Shown: one piece after another, positions 1 through 13,000 of the stretch
Position numbering within the stretch: the first letter of the stretch is position 1
Layout of the letters: each line of letters begins with the position of its first letter
Origin: Arenicola marina
Lineage: Eukaryota; Annelida; Polychaeta; Arenicolidae
NCBI GenBank assembly: GCA_964019135.1
Contig: OZ025249.1
Coordinates: forward strand, 11,830,039-11,894,038
Direction: 5' to 3'
Length of the DNA: 64,000 nucleotides
Position numbers and translations under genes: made by a program
Notes under the pieces: generated by a model
What the model was told of the DNA's origin: nothing
What the model saw: the letters and a program-made list of their open reading frames with translations, nothing else
Database searches by the model: none

Positions 1-1360
1 TGGACGTCACCCGATTGACGGTTAGACGTCAGACGATTGACGGTTAGACGTCAGACGATTGACGGTTCGACGTCTCACGAATTGACGGTTGTACGCCATA
101 CGATTGACGGTTGAACGCTACATGGTTGACGGTTGGATGTCTCACGATTGACGGTTGGACGTCAGACGATTGACGGTTAGACGTCAGACGATTGACGGTT
201 GGACGTCACCCGATTGACGGTTAGACGTCAGACGATTGACGGTTAGACGTCAGACGATTGACGGTTGGACGTCACCCGATTGACGGTTAGACGTCAGACG
301 ATTGACGGTTAGACGTCAGACGATTGACGGTTCGACGTCTCACGAATTGACGGTTGTACGCCATACGATTGACGGTTGAACGCTACATGGTTGACGGTTG
401 GATGTCACACGATTGCCCTTTGGAAGTGAGGCGATTGACGGTTGGACGTCAAGCGATTGACGGTTGGACGTCTCACGATTGACGGTTGGACGTCTCACGA
501 TTGACGGTTGTACGCCATACGATTGAACGCTATATGGTTGACGGTTGGATGTCACACGATTGGCGTTTGGAAGTCAGGCGATTGACGGTTGGACGTCAAG
601 CGATTGACGGTTGGACGTCTCACGATTGACGGTTGTACGCCAAACGATTGAACGCTATATGGTTGACGGTTGGATGTCACACGATTGACGGTTGTACGCC
701 AAACGATTGAACGCTATATGGTTGACGGTTGGATGTCACACGATTGCCGGTTGGACGTCAAACGGTTGACCGTTGGACGTCAAACGATTGCCGGTTGGAC
801 GTCAAACGGTTGACCGTTGGACGCCATACGATTGACAGTTGAACGCTACATAGTTGACTGACGTCTCACGATTGACGGTTGGAAATCAGGCGATTGACGG
901 TTGGACGTCAGGCGATTGAATGTCACACGATTGACGGTTGGAAATCAGGCGATTGACGGTTGGACGTCAGACGATTGAATGTCACACGATTGACGGTTGG
1001 AAATCAGGCGATTGACGGTTGGAAATCAGGCGATTGACGGTTGGACGTCAGGCGATTGAATGTCACACGATTGACGGTTGGAAATCAGGCGATTGACGGT
1101 TGGACGTCAGACGATTGAATGTCACACGATTGACGGTTGGAAATCAGGCGATTGACGGTTGGAAATCAGGCGATTGGCGGTTGGACGTCAGGCGATTGAA
1201 TGTCACACGATTGACGGTTGGAAATCAGGCGCTTGACGGTTGGACGTCAGACGATTGAATGTCACACGATTGACGGTTGGACTTCACAGGATTGACGGTT
1301 GGACGCCATACGATTGACGGTTGGACGCCATACGATTGACGGTTAGACGCTACGTGACTG
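1..1360. repeat. 22-bp minisatellite array
   Basis: Tandem copies of a unit near 22 bp, core TTGACGGTTGGACGTCA, fill the left edge and are cut by it. Variant blocks (GGAAATCAGGCG, TGTACGCCATACG, GAACGCTACATGG) recur in the same order, so the array also grew by multi-unit duplication. The last recognisable unit lies near 1350. Open frames through it are repeat translations. Confidence 0.95.
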
Positions 1361-2095
1361 ACACGGTAGGGCCGCATAAGGTTTTCCAGCCTCGAAAAAA
1401 ACTGTTTCCTAATGCAAGTTTCTAGCGTTAACGCGCAAAGCCGTTAGGTGAATGTGCATGCAGGGTTGTTGCTATTGAGTAGGACCGCCACCGCTAAATG
1501 GAAGAGACAATTTTCAAAAACGATCCATTTACTTGTTTTTTTGTCGATCATATATGTGTTCAAACATGTTCCGCCTTATTGGTATCCAAGCACTCAGCCC
1601 AAACAGTGCTATTGTTGTAAATGCCAGCGCCGATTGCAACTTGTATGGGTCCGCTAGGGGTGAAAAATTAAGTGGCTTCTAGTGTCTGACCAGCCCGCCA
1701 TGGAGTGGTATCAAAGAGTGTCATATAAGGAGTTTTTGCAAGGTTAAAACGTATCTATGTGGGATTGTCGATCATCGGTTAGTTTTGCGCGATCGAACAG
1801 TATACCTCACAGTTTTTAGTCATGCATGGTGTATGAACCAATCATGGACTAGCGCTTCCGGTTTCCGGTCAGAACAAGGTGGACGTTATATTTTCTGTAT
1901 TGGCATAATGGTCGAAAATTGAGGCCGAGGGGGCGGGGGGGGGGCACTATTTATACATATGTGCATGCCCCGTGAAACCTGAGAGAACGGACATTTCTGA
2001 TAAAAAAGATACCCCCATAAAGCAGACATTTCTGTTGAAAAAGATGGCACTGATATTTTAAAACTGGCGATGGGCCAAGGGAGAAAGGGCGGGGG
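1361..2095. other. No gene recognised; G-tracts
   Basis: Mostly unique sequence. Poly-G tracts near 1928-1945 and 2090-2100 resemble those inside the dispersed elements described below. No exon with supported splice sites was seen. Confidence 0.5.
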
Positions 2096-2375
2096 GGGGG
2101 ATACCTTATTCGATCTCCGCGATTGGCATCCAGAAATTCTTGGAGATTTGCGATCAGCTGTAGACAAGCTATGGGAATCGCTATCCGTACAATTCCTGGT
2201 TCAACACGAAAACCTTTCCCTATGTACCGCGATCCGTTATTAGCAGTCTATGAATTCCTCGATATTCGTGATATCACAATTTAAGGCGTTGTTTTTTGCG
2301 CCCAGCTCTAAAATGTCCTAATCTTGGAGATTCGGTATTGCTCTCCCTAATTCTTGGGGATTCGCGATCTAGAGG
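2096..2375 (+). repeat. Dispersed repeat family R1, copy 1
   Basis: The stretch starting GATACCTTATTCGATCTCCG and containing GATTGGCATCCAGAAATTCT recurs at 3731-3880 and, inverted, at 23170-23475. All copies carry a C- or G-homopolymer at one edge and no coding potential. A non-autonomous transposable element is the likeliest explanation; its ends are not defined. Confidence 0.6.
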
Positions 2376-3730
2376 AGGTATTGCCCCCCCCCCCCCCCCC
2401 AGTTGCGTCCATAGAGTGGGTGAGCGCCGACATAGAATCAGATATTCCTTCCGAGCGGAATTTAGGGTGTGTAAATGGGCTAAGGTGGTGGGGGGGGGGG
2501 CTTTACCACGGAACTCTCCCAAACCCACATTGTATTAAGTACGATGGGGGGCGCTTTGTACAGCTAAATCTCTGCAGCTGCTGCTTGCCATTGCGACATG
2601 CTGGCTATCAGGGCTACCGAGAGTGGCTCTGGACATCAAGTTCTGCACACATAGGTAACGCTTATGCATTGCGCCACCGCTATGGTGTACATTTCAACAT
2701 CTACCACTTACAAAAATTACATGTCTGCACTCTATAGACATTTGAAATCTTTCTCCCGGCGTTTTATTAAGTCTCAGATTAAAAACAATAACACGTTAAT
2801 CGGATTAACTTCTTATTTGATTGATGCCAGCATGCTTTTATTTTTAACACAAGGAGAAAACGACAAAAATACCCGCCATGCATCATGGCAGTACATCCTT
2901 CAACCAAAAACTCGCCTAAGATTGGCTGGTTGGTTGAAGTAGGATGTGTTAACCTCAGTCGACTAAGACATTTCCCATTAATTCCCGATTACACTTTTGC
3001 TGATAATTTTTTATTTCAGACTTGTGGAAATGTAAATATTTGTGGCAGTTGGCATTTTACGCCGGTAACATTAAGAGGACCCGCACATCAAAGAAGGTTG
3101 TGTTGATTATACAAACCGCTGTGCGACTGTTTGATGTCAGAGCTATCCCAACAGTTCAACTCGAAATACGGGAGGACAAAATAAAACTGATAAAACTTCA
3201 TTTATTAATTTGCTTGGAAATTCGGCAATAAACGCAAAGGCATCCTTTCTGGACACATTCTAAACCAACTTAAGGGAACAATACAATGATGGTAACCATA
3301 TTATGCAACCATCTTTTTTCCATTTAACCATTATTAATCTGTTATTATTGAACAGAACCACACAACAATGGCAAGGCTTAAGCGATGGCCGACTCTAGAA
3401 TTCAACACATATACATGTAGATTGTGTAGCTGTTTGACACTCGCTTCATGACGATCCATCCGCATGACGGCAGCGGGAATAAATCTGATGATATATATGC
3501 CATAAAATGTGGTACGTCATTACCCCACGTCATGTGTGCACCTGGAGAGTAACCCTAAACACGCTTCAAACCTTTCGGCCATAAAGGCAATTATCTTATC
3601 CGGCCGCGTGATACAAGGTTTTGCCGCGACAAGTCTATTAGAATTACAATAACATTCAATGAAAGTGACATTAAAAAAAATCGAGTTATAATATCATAGA
3701 AATATAAACCTGCAGATTTACGGATGAAAG
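2376..3730. other. No gene recognised
   Basis: Poly-C near 2385-2400 and poly-G near 2490-2500, about 100 bp apart, could pair as a hairpin and suggest another degenerate MITE-like element. The rest appears unique and shows no convincing exon. Confidence 0.5.
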
Positions 3731-3990
3731 GTGGGGGGATACCTTTTCCGATCTCCGCGATTGGCATCCAGAAATTCTTGCAGATTCGCGATTAGCTGTT
3801 TTGGGGAATTTTAGGGGGATCGTTATCCTTACAATTCTTGGTACAATTCTGTTTGCTCTCCCTAATTGCTGAAAATGTGCGTTTACAGAGCAGGTTGCCG
3901 CGAAAAAATACCCGGATTTGGGCGGTAAAGGTAAAGGGGGGGGGGGCTTTACCGCCCCCCCCCCCAACCGAGCAGTGTATTAAGTACCCT
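3731..3990 (+). repeat. Dispersed repeat family R1, copy 2
   Basis: It shares GATCTCCGCGATTGGCATCC and the following CAGAAATTCTTG with 2096-2375. It continues through CTCCCTAATTGCTG, and a G-run and C-run meet near 3938-3965. Confidence 0.6.
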
Positions 3991-4082
3991 CCGGGGCCAA
4001 TGACCCCCATATAAACCTTGCAAATATGTGTAAATAACAATAACAGCGCCAAAGCGAACTATTCATTCTTACCACAAGAATA

Positions 4083-7000
4083 TTACTGGTCAGGCCTTGG
4101 AAAGAAAAGCACAATAGCTATGATGTTGATAATGCCGAACAGAACGAAGAACACTCTGTCTAAGATCATCGCCAGTGTCTTCCAGTCATCGCTCACGCCA
4201 TGGCAGCCAGCCTTGGCAGGGCGCGCGGGGCTTTGCAGCATGCTTTCGATGCGATCGAGGCGGGTGTCCAGCAAGGCCCATAACTGTTGGGCGTCATTGG
4301 GGCCCGTCGCGACCACGTGGTCTGTAACTGCCGTGTCCCTAGTGGGTTCTCCGCGGTGGGATGTATTAGCAATCCCAACACAAGGTCCTAACACCCCTAG
4401 GAACACCTGAGGAAGAGACACGATTGGAACCGAACTGGGTTGCGCTGATACATACATATAGGAATGTAAAAAAGTTATGTAATAAATAAGACAATATGTG
4501 AAGACATATTTAAAAGGTAGTGTTGTAATAAATGCGAAGAGCTCCCCCTATGCTGTAACATAGGTGTAGTCGCCTTATAAACTTCTCCATTATGTTAAAC
4601 CTAGTTACTAATCGCGAGGCACTTAAATATATTAGCGGAAGATACGGTGTACGCGTTCTGAATTGTAACTCCGAACAAACCTTTTTAACAGAGGAAGGCA
4701 TTTCCTTCCGTTTTTCAGCCATCTTGGATATACTAATGACGGTGGCCGATGTGAAGAAGGCCAGAATCAAGGTGGACATGTTGTAACAGTAATATATGCC
4801 TGGAATATAGAGAAAAGAACAAAGATGGATAACATTATAATACCATAACATTGTTAGTTTCAAGGTTAGTTATATGTGTCAGGTGAAGTAATGGCTAAAT
4901 ATAATAATTTCCACGTATGACCACAATCTGGCAATAATCGAAGAAAAACGTAGTTCGCAAAGTTCTCGTTTAGGCCGACAAATAGAAGGAGGGCTAGCCA
5001 AGGTTGTAACTATGTTTTTATATGCCCTCACATCTACGTATACCTGACGCTTTCTTTAACGCCTTTCCTGATGCACTCACCGATTTTGGGGATGGAAGCG
5101 GCCGATGGTGGCGCTGTATCGGTCACGAGCAGCAGCAGAATGGTGAAACTGGCGAATAAACTCGTGGCTGCAATAGATTCAGAACACGACGCTGAGACCA
5201 CTGCAGTTAGCGGACAGGTATTTCGACAGACTTTGCCCAAATGAAAAAAATATTTCGCCTTGCCGTCCAGCAGTTTTGTCTATCGATCACGAAATTTCCT
5301 CTGTTTAAGGTAAATAAAAACAAAGAACACATTTCGTCACCGGAAGACGAATTCACCGGATCATAAAAGCTAAATTTTGCGAAATGAAGCAGCGCCTTAA
5401 TAGGCTTCTGCACTCCCATTCTCATAATTTATGTTCAAATAGGCGCTTTACGGTTACGGGTTCAACTGTTCCTGCCGTACTAAATCCGATCATGACATGT
5501 TGAACGTTGAAAGCTAATGACCCTACGTTCTCACATGCAATTAATCTAGCGATGTTAATTCGTCGTGTATTCTGACCTAGAGTGTGTCTATCGGGCCGCT
5601 CCATCGGCAGACAGAAGATGAGTGGAATGAGCAGAGACAGCAGCAGACAGGGAATCACCAGCAGCATGCCCTTGAACCCGGGACGCCTGCTCAAAGTGAT
5701 AGAGAACTTCAAAGCTACCCTTCTGGAATACATCAAGATGACGCCTTCGCTTCTCGACTTCTCGAAGCGTTCGGTCGTGTTGTTCGAGATCTCCCACTCC
5801 TGTGATTCCTTGTAGCTTTGAAGGTAGGTTTCCATGTCGAACGGCGAAGAATAATACTCGAGTAGATCGAGGTGGCTGCTGTATTTAGACAGCGATTGGA
5901 ACCAGAGGCTGCACGTGTGTTTATCATACGGGTAATTGCTGACGTCGATGAGGCAGGCGCTGGTGTAGCGTCTGTAAGGAGCCCAGAAGACGCGACCCGT
6001 GTGCTTGACCTGCAGGTCGGCAGTCATCTCGCTCATCTCAGGCTCTCCTCTGTAACACAACGGGAGCATTATTGGCTATCACACAGGGTGGCTATAGGGA
6101 GAGGTCGGCACAGGGGTTTTATAAAGGGGTGGTCGTGACAAGGGCTTCATAAGGAATGGTCGGCACAGGAGCTTCATAAGGAGTGGTCGGAACAGGGGCT
6201 TCATAAGGAGTGGTCGGTACAGGAGCTTCATAAGGAGTGGTCGGAGCAGGGGCTTCATAAGGAGTGGTCGGAACAGGGGCTTCATAAGGAATGGTCGGAA
6301 CAGGGTCTTCATAAGGAGTGGTCGGTACAGGGGCTTCATAAGGAATGGTCGGCACAGGAGCTTCATAAGGAGTGGTCGGTACAGGAGCTTCATAAGGAGT
6401 GGTCGGAACAGGGGCTCCATAAGGAGTGGTCGGTACAGGAGCTTCATAAGGAGTGGTCGGAACAGGGGCTTCATAAGGAGTGGTCGGAACAGGGGCTTCA
6501 TAAGGAGTGGTCGGTACAGGAGCTTCGTAAGGAGTGGTCGGAACAGGGGCTTCATAAGGAGTGGTCGGAACAGGGGCTTCATAAGGAATGGTCGGAACAG
6601 GGGCTTCATAAGGAGTGGTCGGAACAGGGGCTTCATAAGGAGTGGTCGGTACAGGAGCTTCATAAGGAGTGGTCGGAACAGGGGCTTCATAAGGAATGGT
6701 CGGAACAGGGGCTTCATAAGGAGTGGTCGGAACAGGGGCTTCATAAGGAGTGGTCGGTACAGGGGCTTCATAAGGAATGGTCGGAACAGGGGCTTCATAA
6801 GGAGTGGTCGGAACAGGGGCTTCATAAGGAGTGGTCGGTACAGGGGCTTCATAAGGAGTGGTCGGTACAGGAGCTTCATAAGGAGTGGTCGGAACAGGGG
6901 CTTCATAAGGAGTGGTCGGAACAGGAGCTTCATAAGGAATGGTCGGCACAGGGGCTTCATAAGGAATGGTCACTACAGAGGCTCCATAAAGAATGGTTGG

Positions 7001-10000
7001 TGCAGAGTCTTCATAAGGAGTGGTCGGAACAGGGGCTTCATAAGGAGTGGTCGGAACAGGGGCTTCATAAGGAGTGGTCGGCACAGGAGCTTCATAAGGA
7101 GTGGTCGGAACAGGAGCTTCATAAGGAGTGGTCGGTACAGGGGCTTCATAAGGAGTGGTCGGTACAGGAGCTTCATAAGGAGTGGTCGGAACAGGGGCTT
7201 CATAAGGAGTGGTCGGAACAGGGGCTTCATAAGGAATGGTCGGAACAGGGGCTTCATAAGGAGTGGTCGGTACAGGGGCTTCATAAGGAGTGGTCGGTAC
7301 AGGAGCTTCATAAGGAGTGGTCGGAACAGGGGCTTCATAAGGAATGGTCGGAACAGGGGCTTCATAAGGAGTGGTCGGAACAGGGGCTTCATAAGGAGTG
7401 GTCGGAACAGGGGCTTCATAAGGAGTGGTCGGTACAGGGGCTTCATAAGGAGTGGTCGGTACAGGAGCTTCATAAGGAGTGGTCGGAACAGAGGCTTCAT
7501 AAGGAGTGGTCGGAACAGGGGCTTCATAAGGAATGGTCGGCACAGGGGCTTCATAAGGAATGGTCACTACAGAGGCTCCATAAAGAATGGTTGGTGCAGA
7601 GTCTTCATAAGGAGTGGTCGGAACAGGGGCTTCATAAGGAGTGGTCGGAACAGGGGCTTCATAAGGAGTGGTCGGCACAGGAGCTTCATAAGGAGTGGTC
7701 GGAACAGGAGCTTCATAAGGAGTGGTCGGTACAGGGGCTTCATAAGGAGTGGTCGGTACAGGAGCTTCATAAGGAGTGGTCGGAACAGGGGCTTCATAAG
7801 GAGTGGTCGGAACAGGGGCTTCATAAGGAATGGTCACTACAGAGGCTCCATAAAGAATGGTTGGTGCAGAGTCTTCATAAAAGTGGTCGGTACAGAGGCT
7901 TAATAAGGAGTAGTCGGCACAGGAGCTTCATAAGGAGTGGTCGGAACAGGGGCTTCATAAGGAGTGGTCGGAACAGGAGCTTCATAAGGAGTGGTCGGAA
8001 CAGGGGCTTCATAAGGAGTGGTCGGAACAGGGGCTTCATAAGGAATGGTCACTACAGAGGCTCCATAAAGAATGGTTGGTGCAGAGTCTTCATAAAAGTG
8101 GTCGGTACAGAGGCTTAATAAGGAGTAGTCGGCACAGGAGCTTCATAAGGAGTGGTCGGAACAGGGGCTTCATAAGGAGTGGTCGGAACAGGAGCTTCAT
8201 AAGGAGTGGTCGGAACAGGGGCTTCATAAGGAGTGGTCGGAACAGGGGCTTCATAAGGAGTGGTCGGCACAGGGGCTTCATAAGGAATGGTCACTACAGA
8301 GGCTCCATAAAGAATGGTTGGTGCAGAGTCTTCATAAAAGTGGTCGGTACAGAGGCTTAATAAGGAGTAGTCGGCACAGGAGCTTCATAAGGAGTGGTCG
8401 GAACAGGGGCTTCATAAGGAGTGGTCGGAACAGGAGCTTCATAAGGAGTGGTCGGAACAGGGGCTTCATAAGGAGTGGTCGGAACAGGGGCTTCATAAGG
8501 AGTAGTCGGCACAGGAGCTTCAAAAGCAGTGGTCGGCACAGGGTGGCTATCAGGAGAGGCAGCGGCTGCAAAAGCCCTTTTCTTCATTTTCACATGCCAG
8601 GAGAACTTTCGTTTCGCCATTTTCTCCTATTAAACGTATCTGTTGTTGAAGGTCAGTCAATAGCTGAAAAAAAATCTCAACCCCGATCCGCCATACAAAT
8701 ATGATGGTTGACATTGTGTGTTGTTCAACGGTTTTCATTGCACCATTTTAGGGCTGACCAGTGAGCAAGTTTCATGCGGAGATTTTCTGTTGTAAGAATA
8801 GATAATTCTTGTGTGCCGACTTTGTCTGTGTCGTTGTCATTATCTAACATCTAAAGTGCTGATTTAGTTTCACCATTCAAAATTTTAGGTGAGGTATATA
8901 TTGCGGCATAGTCATTGAAACTAAAATGTCAGGTAAATTGTGCCGTTAGACCTAGATATTGTCGTTTTTGAATGCGTTTACAAATAAACACCGGTATTTT
9001 CGCTCTAAGAAATCTACTTCCCCCACTTCAATTTTGCTTCTCATGCGCCTGTATTATAGAGGAGTGCTCCGTTGTATATAGGCCTCCCATGGGGACCACA
9101 TGCCACGGGTGACCCTTCCTCGTGGCTGTGACGCGTTTTTATTCTGGGCATTGTAGTTTGCCACTGACACCTGGCTGATTAAAACATCACAAGGTTTAGT
9201 TGACGCACATTAGAAATGCGGACAGAGGCTCACTCATATACAGAGTGACACAGGTGTTTTGAATAGACCTGCCCTCTGGTCTTGTGAGTCCTTTAATTAT
9301 GGTCGCCATGGATACCCAGATCCCAGATAGGCAGCTTTATAATTGGAACCACAAAGGCAGTGACTGTAGTCGATGCTTGGGGCCGGCCTCGGGTTTCGCT
9401 CCTGTGTATACTAGACCTGTATGACACCACCGACACTGAGTAATGTGACCATGATTCGTCAACGGTATACATGGATTACCATTCATCGAAATGCCTACGC
9501 TATAGTCCCCCTTGCCCACTTCAAATTTAACCATCAGAATTATCGTTCATACGCGAAAATTGAAAATGAATCTAATGGCATATATATTCGCACTTTCCCA
9601 TTAAATACACCATTGTTTATCATTTACTGGCCTACTGGCACCGTACAGGACGAATTCATTCGATTTTGATTACCTAGAAGCCATGTTACTTTCGAACTAT
9701 GTTTTCGAGTTTGATCGAGCTCAAAGGCACGAAGCGCTTTGAACTTTGACCCCGTGTTGAAATATTTTTTCGCGCAACTTTTTCATTGTGATCGTACGAC
9801 AACAGAATGTCTATATTTTGCAACTTCTGCATCGAAAATATCAAATTCAACACAAACAACCCTCTAAAACCATTCGAGACCGCAGAACCGTTGACGTCAA
9901 CCGTTAGGTTGGCGGTTACGTGGGGCAGAGGTGATGTGAGGAACGAGCGCCCTCTGCTGGCAGAGTGGACTTGCCTATTATCATTATCGCTAGTGGGGTG

Positions 10001-13000
10001 GGGGGGGGCATCGCTCAGAGACCACGGACCAAATCACAACACTGACATCGGCTTTCAATAGATGTTTCTGTCGGCTTTCGATAGAAGTCGCTTAGCCTAC
10101 ACTATGGAAATCATCCTTAATCCTTCCATTTACATGGTAAGTGGTTAGATTATCGCAAGATCGGTGTAGGTGCTCGACTTCGCAGCCTGGGTCTGGGGTC
10201 GATTGAACGCTGCCGAATCGCTGTATGGCAGAAAACGGAAAGGGCGTGGGCGTTGAGCTTTCAGCGGATATGGCTTTGATTGACGGCTGGTGGACCATTA
10301 TGTCATAAACATCACATAAATATTGTTGTATTTCGGCTGGTCATTATGGATGTAGAAATATCCGCTACGACAACTACAATTACCACCACTTTATCAAACA
10401 AAGGCGTCTTCGCTGGCTTGGGCCCGTTCATTGTATGCAGGAGGAATGAATGCCTTCCAAAGCATGTGCTCTATGGCGAGTTTGCCGCCCGCTGGACTGG
10501 CCAACTGGACGGCCAAGGCTCAGGTTTAAGAATCTTAACTAACGTGACATGTCGGCTGTCGCTATCGATTCGAATTACTGGGAGGGTTTGGCGGTTGGTA
10601 GGAGAGGGTGGGCACGTTTCGTGCGAGATGGAATGGTTCACCATGACAAGCTCTGGGGTCGTATTCATAATCGCCACTTAGGTTACGCCACTAAACATAG
10701 CGCTAAGTGGAAAATTTGTCCAGCGATTATCGGGTTCAAAATACATAAGTAGTCACCCAAGAAGTGGATTTTCTCAATTAAGAAAGTGCTATAATTATGT
10801 TTAGCACTGAGGCCACAGCTACCACTGCTGACACTACACCACCACTACTACCGCCACAGCTACCACTGCTGACACTTCACCACCACTACTACCGCCACAG
10901 CTACCACTGCTGACACTTCACCACCACTACTACCGCCACAGATACCACTGCTGACACTTCATCACCACTACTACCGCCACAGCTACCACTGCTGACACAT
11001 CACCGCCACTACTACCGCCACAGCTACCACTGCTGACACTTCACCGCCACTACTACCGCCACAGCTACCACTGCTGACACTTCACCGCCACTACTACCGC
11101 CACAGCTACCACTGCTGACACTTCACCACCACTACTACTGCCACAGCTACCACTGCTGACACTTCACCGCCACTACTACTGCCACAGCTACCACTGCTGA
11201 CACTTCACCACCACTACTACCGCCACAGATACCACTGCTGACACTTCACCGCCACTACTACCGCCACAGCTACCACTGCTGACACTTCACCGTCACTACT
11301 ACCGCCACAGCTACCACTGCTGACACTTCACCGTCACTACTACCGCCACAGCTACCACTGCTGACACTTCACCACCACTACTACCGCCACAGCTACCACT
11401 GCTGACACTTCATCACCACTACTACCGCCACAGCTACCACTGCTGACACTTCACCACCACTACTACCGCCACAGCTACCACTGCTGACACTTCACCGCCA
11501 CTACTACCGCCACAGCTACCACTGCTGACACTTCACCACCACTACTACTGCCACAGCTACCACTGCTGACACTTCTCCACCACTACTACCGCCACAGCTA
11601 CCACTGCTGACACTTCATCACCACTACTACCGCCACAGCTACCACTGCTGACACTTCACCACCACTACTACCGCCACAGATACCACTGCTGACACTACAC
11701 CACCACTACTACCGCCACAGCTACCACTGCTGACACTTCACCACCACTACTACCGCCACAGCTACCACTGCTGACACTTCACCACCACTACTACCGCCAC
11801 AGCTACCACTGCTGACACTTCACCACCACTACTACCGCCACAGCTACCACTGCTGACACTTCACCGCCACTACTACCGCCACAGCTACCACTGCTGACAC
11901 TTCACCGCCACTACTACCGCCACAGCTACCACTGCTGACACTTCATCACCACTACTACCGCCACAGCTACCACTGCTGACACTTCACCACCACTACTACC
12001 GCCACAGCTACCACTGCTGACACTTCACCACCACTACTACCGCCACAGCTACCACTGCTGACACTTCATCACCACTACTACCGCCACAGCTACCACTGCT
12101 GACACTTCACCACCACTACTACCGCCACAGCTACCACTGCTGACACTTCACCGCCACTACTACCGCCACAGCTACCACTGCTGACACTTCACCACCACTA
12201 CTACTGCCACAGCTACCACTGCTGACACTTCACCGCCACTACTACCGCCACAGCTACCACTGCTGACACTTCATCACCACTACTACCGCCACAGCTACCA
12301 CTGCTGACACTTCATCACCACTACTACTGCCACAGCTACCACTGCTGACACTTCACCGCCACTACTACCGCCACAGCTACCACTGCTGACACTTCATCAC
12401 CACTACTACCGCCACAGCTACCACTGCTGACACTTCATCACCACTACTACCGCCACAGCTACCACTGCTGACACTTCACCACCACTACTACCGCCACAGC
12501 TACCACTGCTGACACTTCATCACCACTACTACCGCCACAGCTACCACTGCTGACACTTCACCGTCACTACTACCGCCACAGCTACCACTGCTGACACTTC
12601 ATCACCACTACTACCGCCACAGCTACCACTGCTGACACTTCACCACCACTACTACCGCCACAGCTACCACCGCTGACACTTCACCGCCACTACTACCGCC
12701 ACAGATACCACTGCTGACACTTCACCGCCACTACTACCGCCACAGCTACCACTGCTGACACTTCTCCACCACTACTACCGCCACAGCTACCACTGCTGAC
12801 ACTTCACCGCCACTACTACCGCCACAGCTACCACTGCTGACACTTCACCGCCACTACTACCGCCACAGATACCACTGCTGACACTTCACCACCACTACTA
12901 CCGCCACACCTACCACTGCTGGCACTTCACCACCACTCCTACCGCCACAGCTACCACTGCTGACACTTCACCGCCACTACTACCGCCACAGCTACCACTG

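Noticed and set aside
6119..7837. 572-codon EAPVPTTPY repeat frame next to the receptor exons
   Set aside because: It lies in an intron whose flanking exons join in phase (AG plus A gives arginine) with canonical borders. The frame is a product of the 27-bp unit.
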